Assembly: GCA_021781415.1 (NCBI GenBank)
Contig: JAJXWW010000214.1
Location: 25,407-89,406 of the forward strand
Direction: 5' to 3'
From: Planctomycetota bacterium
GTDB taxonomy: Bacteria > Planctomycetota > Planctomycetia > Gemmatales > Gemmataceae
DNA: 64,000 nucleotides
The notes under the pieces were generated by a model. The model was not told the origin of the DNA. It did not search any database and saw nothing but the letters and a program-made list of their open reading frames with translations. Position numbers and translations under genes: made by a program. Shown in pieces: positions 34,076-43,076 of the stretch (position 1 is the stretch's first letter; every line of letters starts with the position of its first letter).

Positions 34076-34671
34076 AGACGCTGACCTTCGACGATCTGTT
34101 GCCTCTCGAAGAGTTTGCCACGCGCCGCCGCGAATTCTTCGAGGCGCACGGCCGCTATCTCGACCGCTATCGTCGCGTCCGCATCGGCTCCGCACTGACT
34201 CTCGTATTTGAAAATCGACAAACGCTTTGGTTTCGCCTCCAAGACGTGCTGCGTGTGGCTCGACTGAGCGAGCCGGCGCAGGTTCAGCCCGAACTCGATC
34301 TGTACAACCGCCTCCTGCCGCGCCGCAATCGCCTGCAAGCGGCTCTCTTGCTCAAAGTGGACGAGACGCGGATGCAAGAAGAGCTGTCGGCGTGGCAAGA
34401 CCTGCGCGGCGACGACTTGATTTTACACCTCGGCGACTCCCGTTATCCCGCCAACCTGTTGACCTGCCGCCCGGAGGACCGCTGCATCGGTACGGCGCAT
34501 TGGGTCCAATTCGTTCTCGACGAACGGGGTCGCCAGCTGCTCGGCGACTACGATTCCCCCGCCCATTTCTCCGTCCGCCGCGGCAGTTACCAAAACGACA
34601 GCGCCACCTTGAGCGACGAAATGCGACAAAGCCTTCTCGACGATCTCCAAATGTCCGACCGCGACGAGTGA
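34072..34671 (+). CDS. DUF3501 family protein
   Basis: 199 residues beginning MKTLTFDDLLPLEEFATRRREF, typical for DUF3501. The body, VFENRQTLWFRLQDVLRVAR and LYNRLLPRRNRLQAALLLKV, fits that family; a function is not established. In other bacteria it often sits near haem or Fe-S electron-transfer genes. ATG overlaps the aquaporin stop (ATGA at 34072-34075), so it is translated in coupling with it; the upstream extension of this frame is a shadow of the aquaporin gene. Confidence 0.75.
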   Translation: MKTLTFDDLLPLEEFATRRREFFEAHGRYLDRYRRVRIGSALTLVFENRQTLWFRLQDVLRVARLSEPAQVQPELDLYNRLLPRRNRLQAALLLKVDETRMQEELSAWQDLRGDDLILHLGDSRYPANLLTCRPEDRCIGTAHWVQFVLDERGRQLLGDYDSPAHFSVRRGSYQNDSATLSDEMRQSLLDDLQMSDRDE

Positions 34672-34730
34672 TCCACGCTTTGACCGGCGAGGTATCCGCC
34701 GAGGGATAGCTCCATTCGAGACAAGGTATT

Positions 34731-35456
34731 TTAATATCCCGCGGATTGGATCTCCGTCTCGACTCGGATCGGCGCGAGAGCGAGACGGCGGCGGCACTCG
34801 TCCAGCATCTCGCGGGTGCGGCTGGCACCGACGCGGCTGACACCAAGGGCGCGTACTTCGAGCAGTTTGTCGAGGTCGCGCACGCCGCCGGCGGCTTTGA
34901 TTTGGACGTGCGCCGCCGCGTGTTGGCGCATCAAACGCAGATCGTCGAGCGTCGCTCCACCGCTGCCGTAGCCGGTCGAAGTCTTCACCCAATCGGCGTT
35001 GAGTTCGCTACAAATGCGGCACAGATGAATCTTGTGTTCGTCGCGGAGATAACAGTTCTCGAAGATGACTTTCACCCTCTGCCCGGCGGCATGTGCGACC
35101 TCGATCACCGCCCGAATGTCGTCGCGGACGTAATCCCATTCTCCGCTGAGAACTTGACTGACGTTGACCACCATATCCAACTCTTCGCCGCCGTCGGCGA
35201 GCGCTTGCTCGGCTTCGGCGCGCTTAATGGCCGTGGCATGGCCGCCGTGCGGAAAGCCGACGGTCGTACTCGCCCTCACCGTGCTGCCGCGCAGCAATTC
35301 GGCGGCGCGCTTCAGATAGTACGGCAGGATGCAGACGCTGGCCACATCGTAAGCCCTCGCCAATCGGCAACCCGCTTCCAGTTCGCCGACGGTCAAGGTC
35401 GGATTAAGTAGCGAATGATCGATTGTCTTGGCGATGTCCGTATAGGTGTAATCCAC
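34731..35456 (-). CDS. deoC: Deoxyribose-phosphate aldolase
   Basis: Splits 2-deoxyribose 5-phosphate into glyceraldehyde 3-phosphate and acetaldehyde. The class I aldolase residues are visible: EELDMVVNVSQ with the active-site aspartate, the Schiff-base lysine in DWVKTSTGYGSGGATLDD, and the second lysine in VQIKAAGGVRDLDK. GTG at 35456, with GGAG 9 bases upstream, gives a 241-residue enzyme beginning VDYTYTDIAKTIDHSLLNPT; TTG at 35489 would add 11 residues and overlap the upstream stop. It is the second gene of a two-gene minus-strand operon. Confidence 0.93.
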   Translation of the reverse strand: MDYTYTDIAKTIDHSLLNPTLTVGELEAGCRLARAYDVASVCILPYYLKRAAELLRGSTVRASTTVGFPHGGHATAIKRAEAEQALADGGEELDMVVNVSQVLSGEWDYVRDDIRAVIEVAHAAGQRVKVIFENCYLRDEHKIHLCRICSELNADWVKTSTGYGSGGATLDDLRLMRQHAAAHVQIKAAGGVRDLDKLLEVRALGVSRVGASRTREMLDECRRRLALAPIRVETEIQSAGY

Positions 35457-35485
35457 GATGGCTGACTCCGCGACGGCAAAAGAGG

Positions 35486-36409
35486 TCAACGTCCGGTAGG
35501 GATGAAGTTCCGCAAGTACGTCGCGCTCTGTCGCAATGCTGCTTGGCGCGAGGACAACGAATCCTCATAGGCGCGATCTTCGACTTCGACGCATACCGGC
35601 CCCCGGTAGCCGATCTCGTTGAGCGTCGAGATGAATTGCCCCCAATTCACGTCGCCGAGTCCGGGCAGTTTCGGAGTGTGGTACTGATGCGGCGTGGCCA
35701 GGATGCCTACCTCGTCGAGACGAAGCCGGTCGATGCGAGCGTCCTTGGCGTGAACGTGAAAGAGACGATCGCGGAACTCGTGCAGCGGGCGCAGATAATC
35801 CATCTGCTGCCAGACGAAGTGCGACGGATCGAAGTTCAAGCCGAAATTCGGACTGGGTATATCTTGAAACATACGCCGCCAAACGGCCGGCGAGATGGCC
35901 AAGTTCTTGCCGCCAGGCCATTCGTCGGCGGTAAAGAACATGGGACAGTTTTCGATGCCGATGCGTACTTTTCGTTCGTCGGCCAGGGCAATCAGGGGAT
36001 GCCAAACATCGAGGAAGCGAGGCCAATTGTCGTCCACGGAGCGCGTCCAATCGCGGCCGATGAAGCTGTTGACTTGCGACACGCCGAGCGTGGAGGCGGC
36101 GTGGACGACGGCGCGTAGATGCTCGACGGCGACGCGCGCCTCGGCCTCATTCGGAGATAAAGGATTGGGATAATAGCCAAGTCCGCTAATCGTCACGCCG
36201 GTTTCCTGGCACAGTCTTCGCACGCGCTCGGCGTCGGACGCCTGAAAATTGGCGGCATCGAGATGCGTTACCCCGGCATAGCGGCGCTCGGCCTTGCTGA
36301 CGGGCCAACACATCACTTCGACGCAATCGTAGCCCGTCTCTCCGGCGAAGCGGAGAACCTGTTCGAGCGATTGTTCGGACAAGAGCGCGCTGACAAAACC
36401 CAATTTCAC
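35486..36409 (-). CDS. TIM-barrel protein, sugar phosphate isomerase/epimerase family
   Basis: 307 residues of the xylose-isomerase-like TIM-barrel fold: opening [20 protein letters not shown], central [20 protein letters not shown] and [32 protein letters not shown] and final [15 protein letters not shown]. Metal-ligand Glu/Asp/His residues appear intact. GTG start at 36409 follows GGAG by 8 bases. It is transcribed just before deoC, with its stop about 30 bases before the deoC GTG, hinting at a role in sugar or polyol catabolism, though this is inference. Confidence 0.85.
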   Translation of the reverse strand: MKLGFVSALLSEQSLEQVLRFAGETGYDCVEVMCWPVSKAERRYAGVTHLDAANFQASDAERVRRLCQETGVTISGLGYYPNPLSPNEAEARVAVEHLRAVVHAASTLGVSQVNSFIGRDWTRSVDDNWPRFLDVWHPLIALADERKVRIGIENCPMFFTADEWPGGKNLAISPAVWRRMFQDIPSPNFGLNFDPSHFVWQQMDYLRPLHEFRDRLFHVHAKDARIDRLRLDEVGILATPHQYHTPKLPGLGDVNWGQFISTLNEIGYRGPVCVEVEDRAYEDSLSSRQAALRQSATYLRNFIPTGR

Positions 36410-36487
36410 GCGAGAATCTCCTTGCGGGTCCGATCGTCGGAGAGCGTTTCATCCAGCAAATTCCATGATACGAAAACGGCTTCCGAA

Positions 36488-37831
36488 TTACTCGTGGAAC
36501 ACCCAGCGGAACATCTCACCGAACCGCGCCCCTTTACCCTGCATCAGCAGGCCGACGCGGAAAATGCGACCGGCCGCCCATACGCACAACAGAGTGGTAA
36601 GAAGCACGAGAACGACGCCGAGCAGCGGCTGCCACCACGGCACGCCGGGAGGGACCGACTGCCGTAGAATCATCAGCATGGGCGTAGAAAACGGCACGAA
36701 CGAGAACGTCGTCGCCACCACGCTGTTCGGCTCTTGTAAAACGCTGCCCATGAGGAACATCGGCATCATGGCCAACAGCATGACTGGCCACATGAGATTT
36801 TGCGTTTCTTTCATGTCCGTGCAGGCCGCGCCCACGGCGATGAACAACGAACCGTACATCAGTGCCGCCAACGATTGAAAGACCACAAACCACGCCAGTA
36901 ATTCCGGAGGAATGTACTCCGCGAAGCCGTACTCCCGCGCCGCCCAATACGCACCGCCGAGATATACGGACGTGATCGTCAGCGAAACCGCCGTCATGCC
37001 CAGCAGTTTGCCGAGCATCAGATCGAAAGGACGCACCGAACCGAGCAATACCTCGGCGATGCGCTGCATCTTCTCTTCGACAACGCCTTGCATCATCGGC
37101 GTCGCCGTCATCATCACGACCATGAACATCAACAACAGGAAGCCGATCGGCACCGCCACCGGCGCGATGCGACTCTGCAAGGACGCATCCTCGATCTTGC
37201 CGTTGGCCGGGTTGCGGCGTGTGAGACCCATTGCTTCAATCGGCACGGAGCGCAGAATGGCTCGAAGCCTGGAAATCGGCTCGCGCACTCGTTCTCGCTC
37301 AAAACGGAGTTCTTGGATGGCAAAGAGGATCGGTTCTTCGACCAGATGAGGGAAGTCGAGATTGGTGGGTCGATTCGACTGATAGCGCACGACTTTTTTG
37401 GGTCTACCGCTCTCGTCCAAAGGCGGTTGCAAAACCTCCGTGCCGATGTCGAGAAAGCCAAATAGCTCGCCCTTTTGGACGCGCTGCGAGAGTTCGAGGC
37501 GCTGCTCGGCCACGGCGTCCGGCTCGGGAGACGAGGCTGCGACCTGCTCGATCTCGAAGCGCGGCAGGATCGCCTTTTTCGTGGCGGGATCGATGGTGTG
37601 CTCGTTGTAGCGCTGGATCGCTTTTTCGATGGACGAATAGAGGCGCGCGTCCGCGCTTCGATCGACGACGGCGAATCGCTTTGTTTTCGTATCGTGATAG
37701 TCGCGTAAAAGCCATTGCATGAGAAGACTGCCGCTCATCAGCACCGGCATAATGATGAGTGTGACGAGAAACGATTTGGTGCGAACGGCGGCAAAGTATT
37801 CGCGCAGCGCGACGACGAACATTTTACGCAT
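36488..37831 (-). CDS. ABC-2 type transporter permease (NatB-like)
   Basis: 447 residues with an N-terminal helix (SFLVTLIIMPVLMSGSLLM), a long extracytoplasmic segment (residues 40-220) and a cluster of six C-terminal helices including GFLLLMFMVVMMTATPMM, LGMTAVSLTITSVYLGGAYW, LLAWFVVFQSLAALMYGSLFIA, LMWPVMLLAMMPMFLM and PLLGVVLVLLTTLLCVWAA. The signature MMQGVVEEKMQRIAEVLLGSVRP is typical of NatB-type sodium/drug exporters. It follows the ATPase gene with an 8-base overlap. Cargo unknown. Confidence 0.87.
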   Translation of the reverse strand: MRKMFVVALREYFAAVRTKSFLVTLIIMPVLMSGSLLMQWLLRDYHDTKTKRFAVVDRSADARLYSSIEKAIQRYNEHTIDPATKKAILPRFEIEQVAASSPEPDAVAEQRLELSQRVQKGELFGFLDIGTEVLQPPLDESGRPKKVVRYQSNRPTNLDFPHLVEEPILFAIQELRFERERVREPISRLRAILRSVPIEAMGLTRRNPANGKIEDASLQSRIAPVAVPIGFLLLMFMVVMMTATPMMQGVVEEKMQRIAEVLLGSVRPFDLMLGKLLGMTAVSLTITSVYLGGAYWAAREYGFAEYIPPELLAWFVVFQSLAALMYGSLFIAVGAACTDMKETQNLMWPVMLLAMMPMFLMGSVLQEPNSVVATTFSFVPFSTPMLMILRQSVPPGVPWWQPLLGVVLVLLTTLLCVWAAGRIFRVGLLMQGKGARFGEMFRWVFHE

Positions 37832-38732
37832 GGTTCGTTTCCTCGGGACTTGCGATGCGCACAAAGATGTCGTGCAGCGTGGGCCGACCGATCTCGAATT
37901 GGCGCACTCTTCCTCGACGCATCAACTCGGCCAAGATCTCTTGTGTGTCCGCTTCGGGAGCGAGACGCAATTCTTGAGCGCGTCCGAGATCCGTCACCTT
38001 GGCAACTCCGGGCAGATCGTCGAGCCGTGCCGCGCCGTCGAGCCGAACGCGCGCGGTATCGCTGCCGTAGGCGTCCTGGATCGACTCCAGGGTGCCGTCG
38101 AGAACCTTGCGGCCCTTATAGATCATAAAAATGAAATCGCACAACTGCTCGGCTACACTCATGTCGTGCGTCGAGAACAAGATGGTCGCGCCGTCGCGGC
38201 GCAGTTCCAAGATGGCATCGCGCAGCGTCTCGGCGTTGACCGGATCGAGACCGCTAAACGGCTCGTCGAGCAGAATCAACTCCGGCCGGGCGATCACCGT
38301 GGCGATGAATTGCACTTTCTGAGCCATGCCCTTGGACAGCGTTTGCACCTTTTTATCGGCCCAGGCGAGGAGATCCATGCGTTTGAGCCAAGCGTCGATG
38401 TCGGCCCGACTGTCGCGAAAACCCTTCAATTCCGCGTAGAAGCGCAGCACTTCGCGCACACCCATCTGCTTGTAGATACCGCGTTCCTCGGGCAAGTACG
38501 CCACGCGGTCGAGAATCGAGCGCTGCGTTTGGGCGGATTCGTCGAGAACGCGGATGACTCCAGCATCGGGGAAGAAGATGCGCATAATCATGCGCAGCGT
38601 CGTCGTCTTACCGGAGCCATTCGGCCCGATAAATCCGTAAATGCTGCCGCGCGGAACCTGCAAACTCAGGTTGTCCACGGCGACGTGTTGGCGAAACGAT
38701 TTGCTTACCGCTTCGATGGCGACGGCGGACAT
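37824..38732 (-). CDS. ABC transporter ATP-binding protein (NatA-like)
   Basis: 302 residues with Walker A GPNGSGKTT, Q-loop ERGIYKQMG region, signature LSKGM, Walker B ELILLDEPFSGLDP and the switch histidine in FSTHDMSVAEQL. A C-terminal helical extension (about 80 residues, DUF4162-like) is present as in NatA proteins. ATG at 38732 has AGGT upstream; the frame extends to 38765. It is followed at once by the permease and preceded by a lipoprotein gene on the same strand, so the trio is likely one export system. Confidence 0.93.
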   Translation of the reverse strand: MSAVAIEAVSKSFRQHVAVDNLSLQVPRGSIYGFIGPNGSGKTTTLRMIMRIFFPDAGVIRVLDESAQTQRSILDRVAYLPEERGIYKQMGVREVLRFYAELKGFRDSRADIDAWLKRMDLLAWADKKVQTLSKGMAQKVQFIATVIARPELILLDEPFSGLDPVNAETLRDAILELRRDGATILFSTHDMSVAEQLCDFIFMIYKGRKVLDGTLESIQDAYGSDTARVRLDGAARLDDLPGVAKVTDLGRAQELRLAPEADTQEILAELMRRGRVRQFEIGRPTLHDIFVRIASPEETNHA

Positions 38733-38792
38733 GCGTACCTCGTTCGTGAGAGCCGGACGCGACAAAGCCTTGAGGTTCGTCCCCCTTGCGCA

Positions 38793-39461
38793 TTACGAAC
38801 TCAGCTTATTCTCCAGCTTCCAAGGCGACTTTTGTTTATAGCGCCGCTGCGCCGCGCCGGACTCCGAGCCTACGGCCAACGATTGCAGCGACAGATCCAT
38901 GATCTTTCGCAACTCGTTCGCCCGTCCCTTGCTGAAGATGAAGACGACGGCGACCTTGGGGTCGCTTTGAGACACGTTGACCGAGTAAGTGTAGGGGGCT
39001 TCGTCGTATTCCCAACTGTCGAAGGGCAGCGGAGTGGTTCGCTGCGGCGTCCATGCTTGCGTCGTGCGGGGATAAACGCGCTGTACCTCTTCCAGAAATG
39101 TGCTGTTGTCCGCGGCAAAGGCCAGCGCGACGACCGGGAAGGCGCTGCCGCCGCCGGCCGGGCGATAGCGATAAAACGTCTTGTTCGCTTCCGCTTCGCC
39201 GGTGGCCTGCGTCCCCTTGGGCGGACGATAGAAGACCTCGGCCACGGGAACTTCTTGCCCGTCTTTGTTCTTTTGCGTGGGAATCTTAATGGGTTCGTCG
39301 AGATACTTGTTCTCCTCGCGGAACCGCTCTTCGCGCTTCTGTGTCTCTTCCATCCGCTTCTCGTAGTCCGATAACCCGCAGGCCGGCACCATCGAGAGGC
39401 AGAGGGTCAACAACAGCCGCCGCACGGATTTGTATAAAAGATCGCAAATAGGCCAATTCAT
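38793..39461 (-). CDS. Lipoprotein of unknown function, upstream of an ABC transporter
   Basis: 222 residues. The N terminus, LLLTLCLSMVPACGLSDYE, holds a lipobox with Cys about residue 28, so a lipid-anchored protein is expected. A coiled-coil stretch (YEKRMEETQKREERFREEN) follows, then a soluble domain with VVALAFAADNSTFLEEVQR and VNVSQSDPKVAVVFIFSKG. I do not recognise the family. It stops 60 bases before the NatA-like ATPase gene on the same strand; a shared role is possible. Confidence 0.7.
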   Translation of the reverse strand: MNWPICDLLYKSVRRLLLTLCLSMVPACGLSDYEKRMEETQKREERFREENKYLDEPIKIPTQKNKDGQEVPVAEVFYRPPKGTQATGEAEANKTFYRYRPAGGGSAFPVVALAFAADNSTFLEEVQRVYPRTTQAWTPQRTTPLPFDSWEYDEAPYTYSVNVSQSDPKVAVVFIFSKGRANELRKIMDLSLQSLAVGSESGAAQRRYKQKSPWKLENKLSS

Positions 39462-39562
39462 CGCGGTATCCTCACAACGGGGAATCTCTCCTACAACATA
39501 CCATACGAGAGAAACCATGTATGTGTCGTTCGTGGGACGGGCGAGATACGAGAGGAGGCGAC

Positions 39563-40321
39563 ATGGTCCGCTACGATTTCACAGATAAGGTTGTTTTGGT
39601 TACGGGTAGCTCGCGCGGCATGGGGGCATCGATTCTCGAAGGATTTGCCGTCGCGGGGGCGACCTGCATCGTCAACTATTTCGCCGACGCGGACGGCCAC
39701 AATCGCCGCGATGCCGACGAGACCGCCGAGCGTCTGCGCAGGCACGGCCAATCGGTCCACGTTTTCGACGCCGACGTGAGCCGGTACGACGCCGTGGCTA
39801 CACTGATGGAACGCATCGTCGCCGCCGCCGGAAGCCTCGACATCCTCGTCAACAACGCCGGGATTCTCCGCGATCGCACCGTCAAGAAAATGACTCCGGA
39901 CGAATGGCACGGCGTATTGCAGACGAATCTCGACGGCGTGTTCTTCTGCTCGAAGCTGGGCGCGGAGATTCTGCGCGACGGCGGACGCATCGTCAACATC
40001 GCCTCGATTGCCGGCATCGCCGGGTTTCACGGACAAGCCAATTACGCGGCGGCCAAGGCGGGGGTGATTGCGTTGACCAAGGTGATGGCTAAGGAATTGG
40101 CGCGGCGGAGAATCACGGTGAACGCCGTCGCGCCCGGCGTTATCGCCACGCCGATGCTGGCCGGGTTGAAGCCGGAGGTTCTCGCCGACTATGAGAAACA
40201 AATCCCGGTGGGGCGCGTGGGCCGGCCGGAAGAGGTGGCTCATGCAGTGCTGTTTTTCGCCTGCGAGGAGAGCGGATACATCACTGGACAGACCTTGCCG
40301 ATCACGGGAGGCTGGTATTGA
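39563..40321 (+). CDS. SDR-family reductase (FabG-like)
   Basis: 252 residues with the nucleotide loop TGSSRGMG at 14-21, NNAG at 97-100 and the catalytic set Asn122, Ser148, Tyr161 and Lys165 (YAAAKAG), so it is an active classical short-chain dehydrogenase. It resembles 3-oxoacyl-ACP reductase but the NADP-binding and ACP-binding features are not decisive; it may reduce another ketone. ATG at 39563 follows GAGGAGGCGAC. Divergent from the lipoprotein gene and just upstream of scpB. Confidence 0.88.
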   Translation: MVRYDFTDKVVLVTGSSRGMGASILEGFAVAGATCIVNYFADADGHNRRDADETAERLRRHGQSVHVFDADVSRYDAVATLMERIVAAAGSLDILVNNAGILRDRTVKKMTPDEWHGVLQTNLDGVFFCSKLGAEILRDGGRIVNIASIAGIAGFHGQANYAAAKAGVIALTKVMAKELARRRITVNAVAPGVIATPMLAGLKPEVLADYEKQIPVGRVGRPEEVAHAVLFFACEESGYITGQTLPITGGWY

Positions 40322-40344
40322 ATTCGTCGCATGGGAGATACGAA

Positions 40345-41037
40345 ATGTTTCGCCTCATTCCCCCTCGCTCCTGTTTGCCGAGGGATCGTTCGCAACTACC
40401 GCGGGATCGGCGATTGCCGGCAATTCATCGCTACTTTCGAGACGGCGACGACACGACGGCATCCGGCGAGTTGGCGCGCGATCCACGTTTGGCCGCGGTC
40501 GAGGCGGCGTTGGCAGCAGCGGATGAGCCATTGACGCTGCGCCGTCTTGCCGCAACCGCCGGTCTCAGCGACTCCGCCGAGATGCGCCTTCTCGTGGATC
40601 GTTTGCGCGAACTGTACGAACGCGACGGTTCGGCATTCAACATTGAGGAGTTGGCGGGCGGATTTCAACTTTTGACGCGCCCCGAATATCATCCCTGGTT
40701 GGCGCGTCTGCGGCGAGCGAACAACGAAATAAGACTGTCGGCGGCGGCGCGCGAGACGTTGGCCATCGTCGCCTATCGCCAACCGATCGCCCGCGCCGAT
40801 GTGGAAGCGATTCGCGGAGTGCAATCGGGAGACATGCTCCATCAACTCATGGAGAAAGGGTTGGTTCGCATCGCGGGGCGCGACGACTCGCTGGGTCGGC
40901 CCGTCCTGTACGGGACGACTCGGAAGTTCTTACAGACTTTTGGTCTCCGCAATTTGCGCGATTTGCCGCAGGCGCGCGAGTTGGCCGAACCGAGCAAGAA
41001 GAAAAAGAAAGCCGAGAATAAGGACACGGAAGAGTGA
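40345..41037 (+). CDS. scpB: Segregation and condensation protein B
   Basis: ScpB binds ScpA and helps the SMC condensin organise chromosomes. The 230-residue protein contains two winged-helix domains: LAAVEAALAAADEPLTLRRL to ELAGGFQLLTRPEYHPWL and RLSAAARETLAIVAYRQPIA to LGRPVLYGTTRKFLQTFGL, both typical. The TTG at 40318 is the longest start, but ATG at 40345 with GGAG 7 bases upstream is better. It begins 23 bases after the SDR stop; scpA is not nearby. Lys/Glu-rich C-terminal tail. Confidence 0.92.
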   Translation: MFRLIPPRSCLPRDRSQLPRDRRLPAIHRYFRDGDDTTASGELARDPRLAAVEAALAAADEPLTLRRLAATAGLSDSAEMRLLVDRLRELYERDGSAFNIEELAGGFQLLTRPEYHPWLARLRRANNEIRLSAAARETLAIVAYRQPIARADVEAIRGVQSGDMLHQLMEKGLVRIAGRDDSLGRPVLYGTTRKFLQTFGLRNLRDLPQARELAEPSKKKKKAENKDTEE

Positions 41038-41172
41038 GGCCGCGACGAGAGTGTAACCTTTCTCTTTCCTTTGCAAGACGCTCCCATAAAAAGACGGTAC
41101 GGAGACGGGGTTCCGCGTGACATCCTGTCTCCGTGTCCTTCTCAGCCGGGCAATCAGCCAAGAGGTACGAAC

Positions 41173-41865
41173 GTGAGCAATTCCCTGCTCGTCGAATACT
41201 ACCAACAGATCCCCGAAGGCCGATCCGCCGTGAAGCCTAAGATGACGCGGAAGGAGGCCCTTGAGGTTTTCAAGCAGCGCATCGCCGAGCGCTACACCGA
41301 GGGCACGTTGCTGCGCATTTTGTCTCACGGCGACAACGTCAGCCGCCGCGCCGGGCTATTGGCCTTGGGACTACTCGGCAGCTCAAAAGCCTGTCCCGGC
41401 ATCGCCGCCTGCCTGCACGACGAAGACCGTGAAATCGCCCAGACGGCTTCCGATACGCTGTGGACGTTGTGGTTTCGTGCCGACATCCCAGCCAACAACG
41501 CGGAACTTCAACGACTTGCCCGTGTTCGCGACCGCGATAAATCGTTGGCTGGACTCACCGCCTTAATCGAGCGCGCCCCCGAATTCGCCGAGGCTTACAA
41601 TCAACGGGCCATCGTGTACTTTCGCTTGAAAAAGTTCGACCGCGCCGTCTCGGACTGCGAAAAAACCCTGGCGCTCAATCCGCAACATTTCGGCGCGCAG
41701 GCTGGCTTGGGACAATGTTACATGCAGATGCGGAAACATCGAGCGGCCTTGAGAGCGTTTCGGGCGGCTCTTCGCATCAATCCGCACATGGACGGCGTGG
41801 CCGAAACGATTCGCGCGCTCGAGAACGCGCTGGGCGAAGAAGGTCGGCGCGACGATAAGAAATGA
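41173..41865 (+). CDS. HEAT-repeat plus TPR protein
   Basis: 230 residues. A HEAT-like pair is seen in the first half (RILSHGDNVSRRAGLLALGLLG, SSKACPGIAACLHDEDREIA) and TPR repeats in the second (FAEAYNQRAIVYFRLKKFDR to DCEKTLALNPQHFGAQAGLG, then MRKHRAALRAFRAALRINPH). It should act as a protein-interaction scaffold. No signal peptide. GTG at 41173 follows AGAGG by 7 bases; the earlier in-frame start at 41071 runs through sequence that looks non-coding, which also contains a weak 8-bp inverted repeat (41099-41106/41127-41134). It follows scpB by 135 bases. Confidence 0.7.
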   Translation: MSNSLLVEYYQQIPEGRSAVKPKMTRKEALEVFKQRIAERYTEGTLLRILSHGDNVSRRAGLLALGLLGSSKACPGIAACLHDEDREIAQTASDTLWTLWFRADIPANNAELQRLARVRDRDKSLAGLTALIERAPEFAEAYNQRAIVYFRLKKFDRAVSDCEKTLALNPQHFGAQAGLGQCYMQMRKHRAALRAFRAALRINPHMDGVAETIRALENALGEEGRRDDKK

Positions 41866-41869
41866 CGCG

Positions 41870-42319
41870 CTAGGCCAGCTTCGGCCCGGCTTCGATCGTC
41901 AGGTTGCCCAAGTTACAGCGCACCGCCGTGAGATGAATGCGCAGCCGTAGTTTTTGTAACGAGGCGTGCTGGCTCAAATCGACGCGAATGACATCGTCCT
42001 CGACGCGAACGCCCGTTTCGTGGGCCAGCATGTCGCGGATCGTCTTTAGCAAGACGCTGCGGAGCATTCCCGCCGGCACTCCCGAAACCTTGACCGCTGC
42101 CAAACGGACGCAGACAATGCTGCCCATGCCGCTGACTTCCCACAACGTCTCGAAAGCCATTTTCATCAGCATGGCCGGGTAGTCGCCCAGAACCACAACC
42201 CCTTCCGGCGTCAAACGCACCCGCAGGTTTTCGACGGCGCTTTTGTCCTTCGACAATTCCTGGGCCAATTCGTTCAACTCGTCTTCGCCGACCGATAATC
42301 GTAACGATTGTATTTCCAT
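41870..42319 (-). CDS. Hypothetical protein at the end of a minus-strand gene run
   Basis: 149 residues with no signal peptide, membrane segment or motif I can place. It has amphipathic pattern: MEIQSLRLSVGEDELNELAQ, a beta-rich centre LRVRLTPEGVVVLGDYP, VSGMGSIVCVRLAAVKVSGVP and LRLRIHLTAVRCNLGNLTIE. The repeated short strands suggest a beta-sandwich-type fold. It starts 7 bases after the stop of the sugar-binding-like gene and so belongs to that operon. It converges with the HEAT/TPR gene, only 4 bases away. Confidence 0.55.
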   Translation of the reverse strand: MEIQSLRLSVGEDELNELAQELSKDKSAVENLRVRLTPEGVVVLGDYPAMLMKMAFETLWEVSGMGSIVCVRLAAVKVSGVPAGMLRSVLLKTIRDMLAHETGVRVEDDVIRVDLSQHASLQKLRLRIHLTAVRCNLGNLTIEAGPKLA

Positions 42320-42326
42320 GCCTAGC

Positions 42327-43046
42327 TCATTTACCCGATTTCGTCTCAGTTTCCAACATCACTTCGTCGTCGCTGGTGTACCACGCGCTCGACACATTCA
42401 CTAGCTCGACGCGCAGCGGCAACCCTGTCGATGGCCCATTCCATCTCTCCGGATCGAGGTCCGGCACGAGGAACTCGAACGACTGCCCAGCCGAAGCCGT
42501 CTGATACCCCACGACCGAGCCATCGAGCAAGACGTAAAGTTCCAGAGGCCGTTCGGCGGTTCCAACGACTCGCCCTCCGACGCGCAGCTCCACGCGGTTA
42601 TCCGTCAAAATGGCGGAATGGCACAAGTCGGCCAAATAGGCGCTGCATCGGATCTCCAAAGCCACTTCGCCCCACAAGCCGCCTGTCTCCGCCGTACCGT
42701 CCAGGTCCACGATCAATTGATTGCGACTTTTCAGATGGCTCGTTATGTCAAATGAACTCTCCGTGACCACTCGGCCCAAGGACCGGTCGTTGAGCGTCGC
42801 CCCGGCCTCGCCGCCGACTCCCGCGAACGTCAGCCACGCCCGTTCGTAATCGTCGAGGCGTCCGGGATAGCCGAAGGCACGGCGCAGACGCACTCGTCCG
42901 GAGAAGCCTGGCAGCCCACCCTCACTCCATCGGCACGGCATGGCGAGACGGCACGGCGAGGGCAACGGCTCTCCCGCGCCTTCGCCGAGTCGCTCCAGCG
43001 GTTGACACTCCCAAGGGCCTCGCAGTCGAATACGGTGCGGATACAT
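42327..43046 (-). CDS. Galactose-binding-like domain protein (GH2 sugar-binding type)
   Basis: 239 residues that resemble the N-terminal sugar-binding jelly roll of glycoside hydrolase family 2: GRVRLRRAFGYPGRLDDYER, WLTFAGVGGEAGATLNDRSL and SSFDITSHLKSRNQLIVDLD. There is no catalytic (beta/alpha)8 barrel. No signal peptide. It may bind carbohydrate or be a reused fold. It follows the NRDE gene by 30 bases and precedes the 149-residue gene by 7. Confidence 0.65.
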   Translation of the reverse strand: MYPHRIRLRGPWECQPLERLGEGAGEPLPSPCRLAMPCRWSEGGLPGFSGRVRLRRAFGYPGRLDDYERAWLTFAGVGGEAGATLNDRSLGRVVTESSFDITSHLKSRNQLIVDLDGTAETGGLWGEVALEIRCSAYLADLCHSAILTDNRVELRVGGRVVGTAERPLELYVLLDGSVVGYQTASAGQSFEFLVPDLDPERWNGPSTGLPLRVELVNVSSAWYTSDDEVMLETETKSGK

Positions 43047-43076
43047 AAAAGCTCTATCGAGTAGAGAGACGGTGCA

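Noticed and set aside
37719..39374. 551-codon open frame on the plus strand
   Set aside because: It runs antisense across the ABC ATPase, lipoprotein and permease start. Those genes have clear motifs; the antisense product does not.
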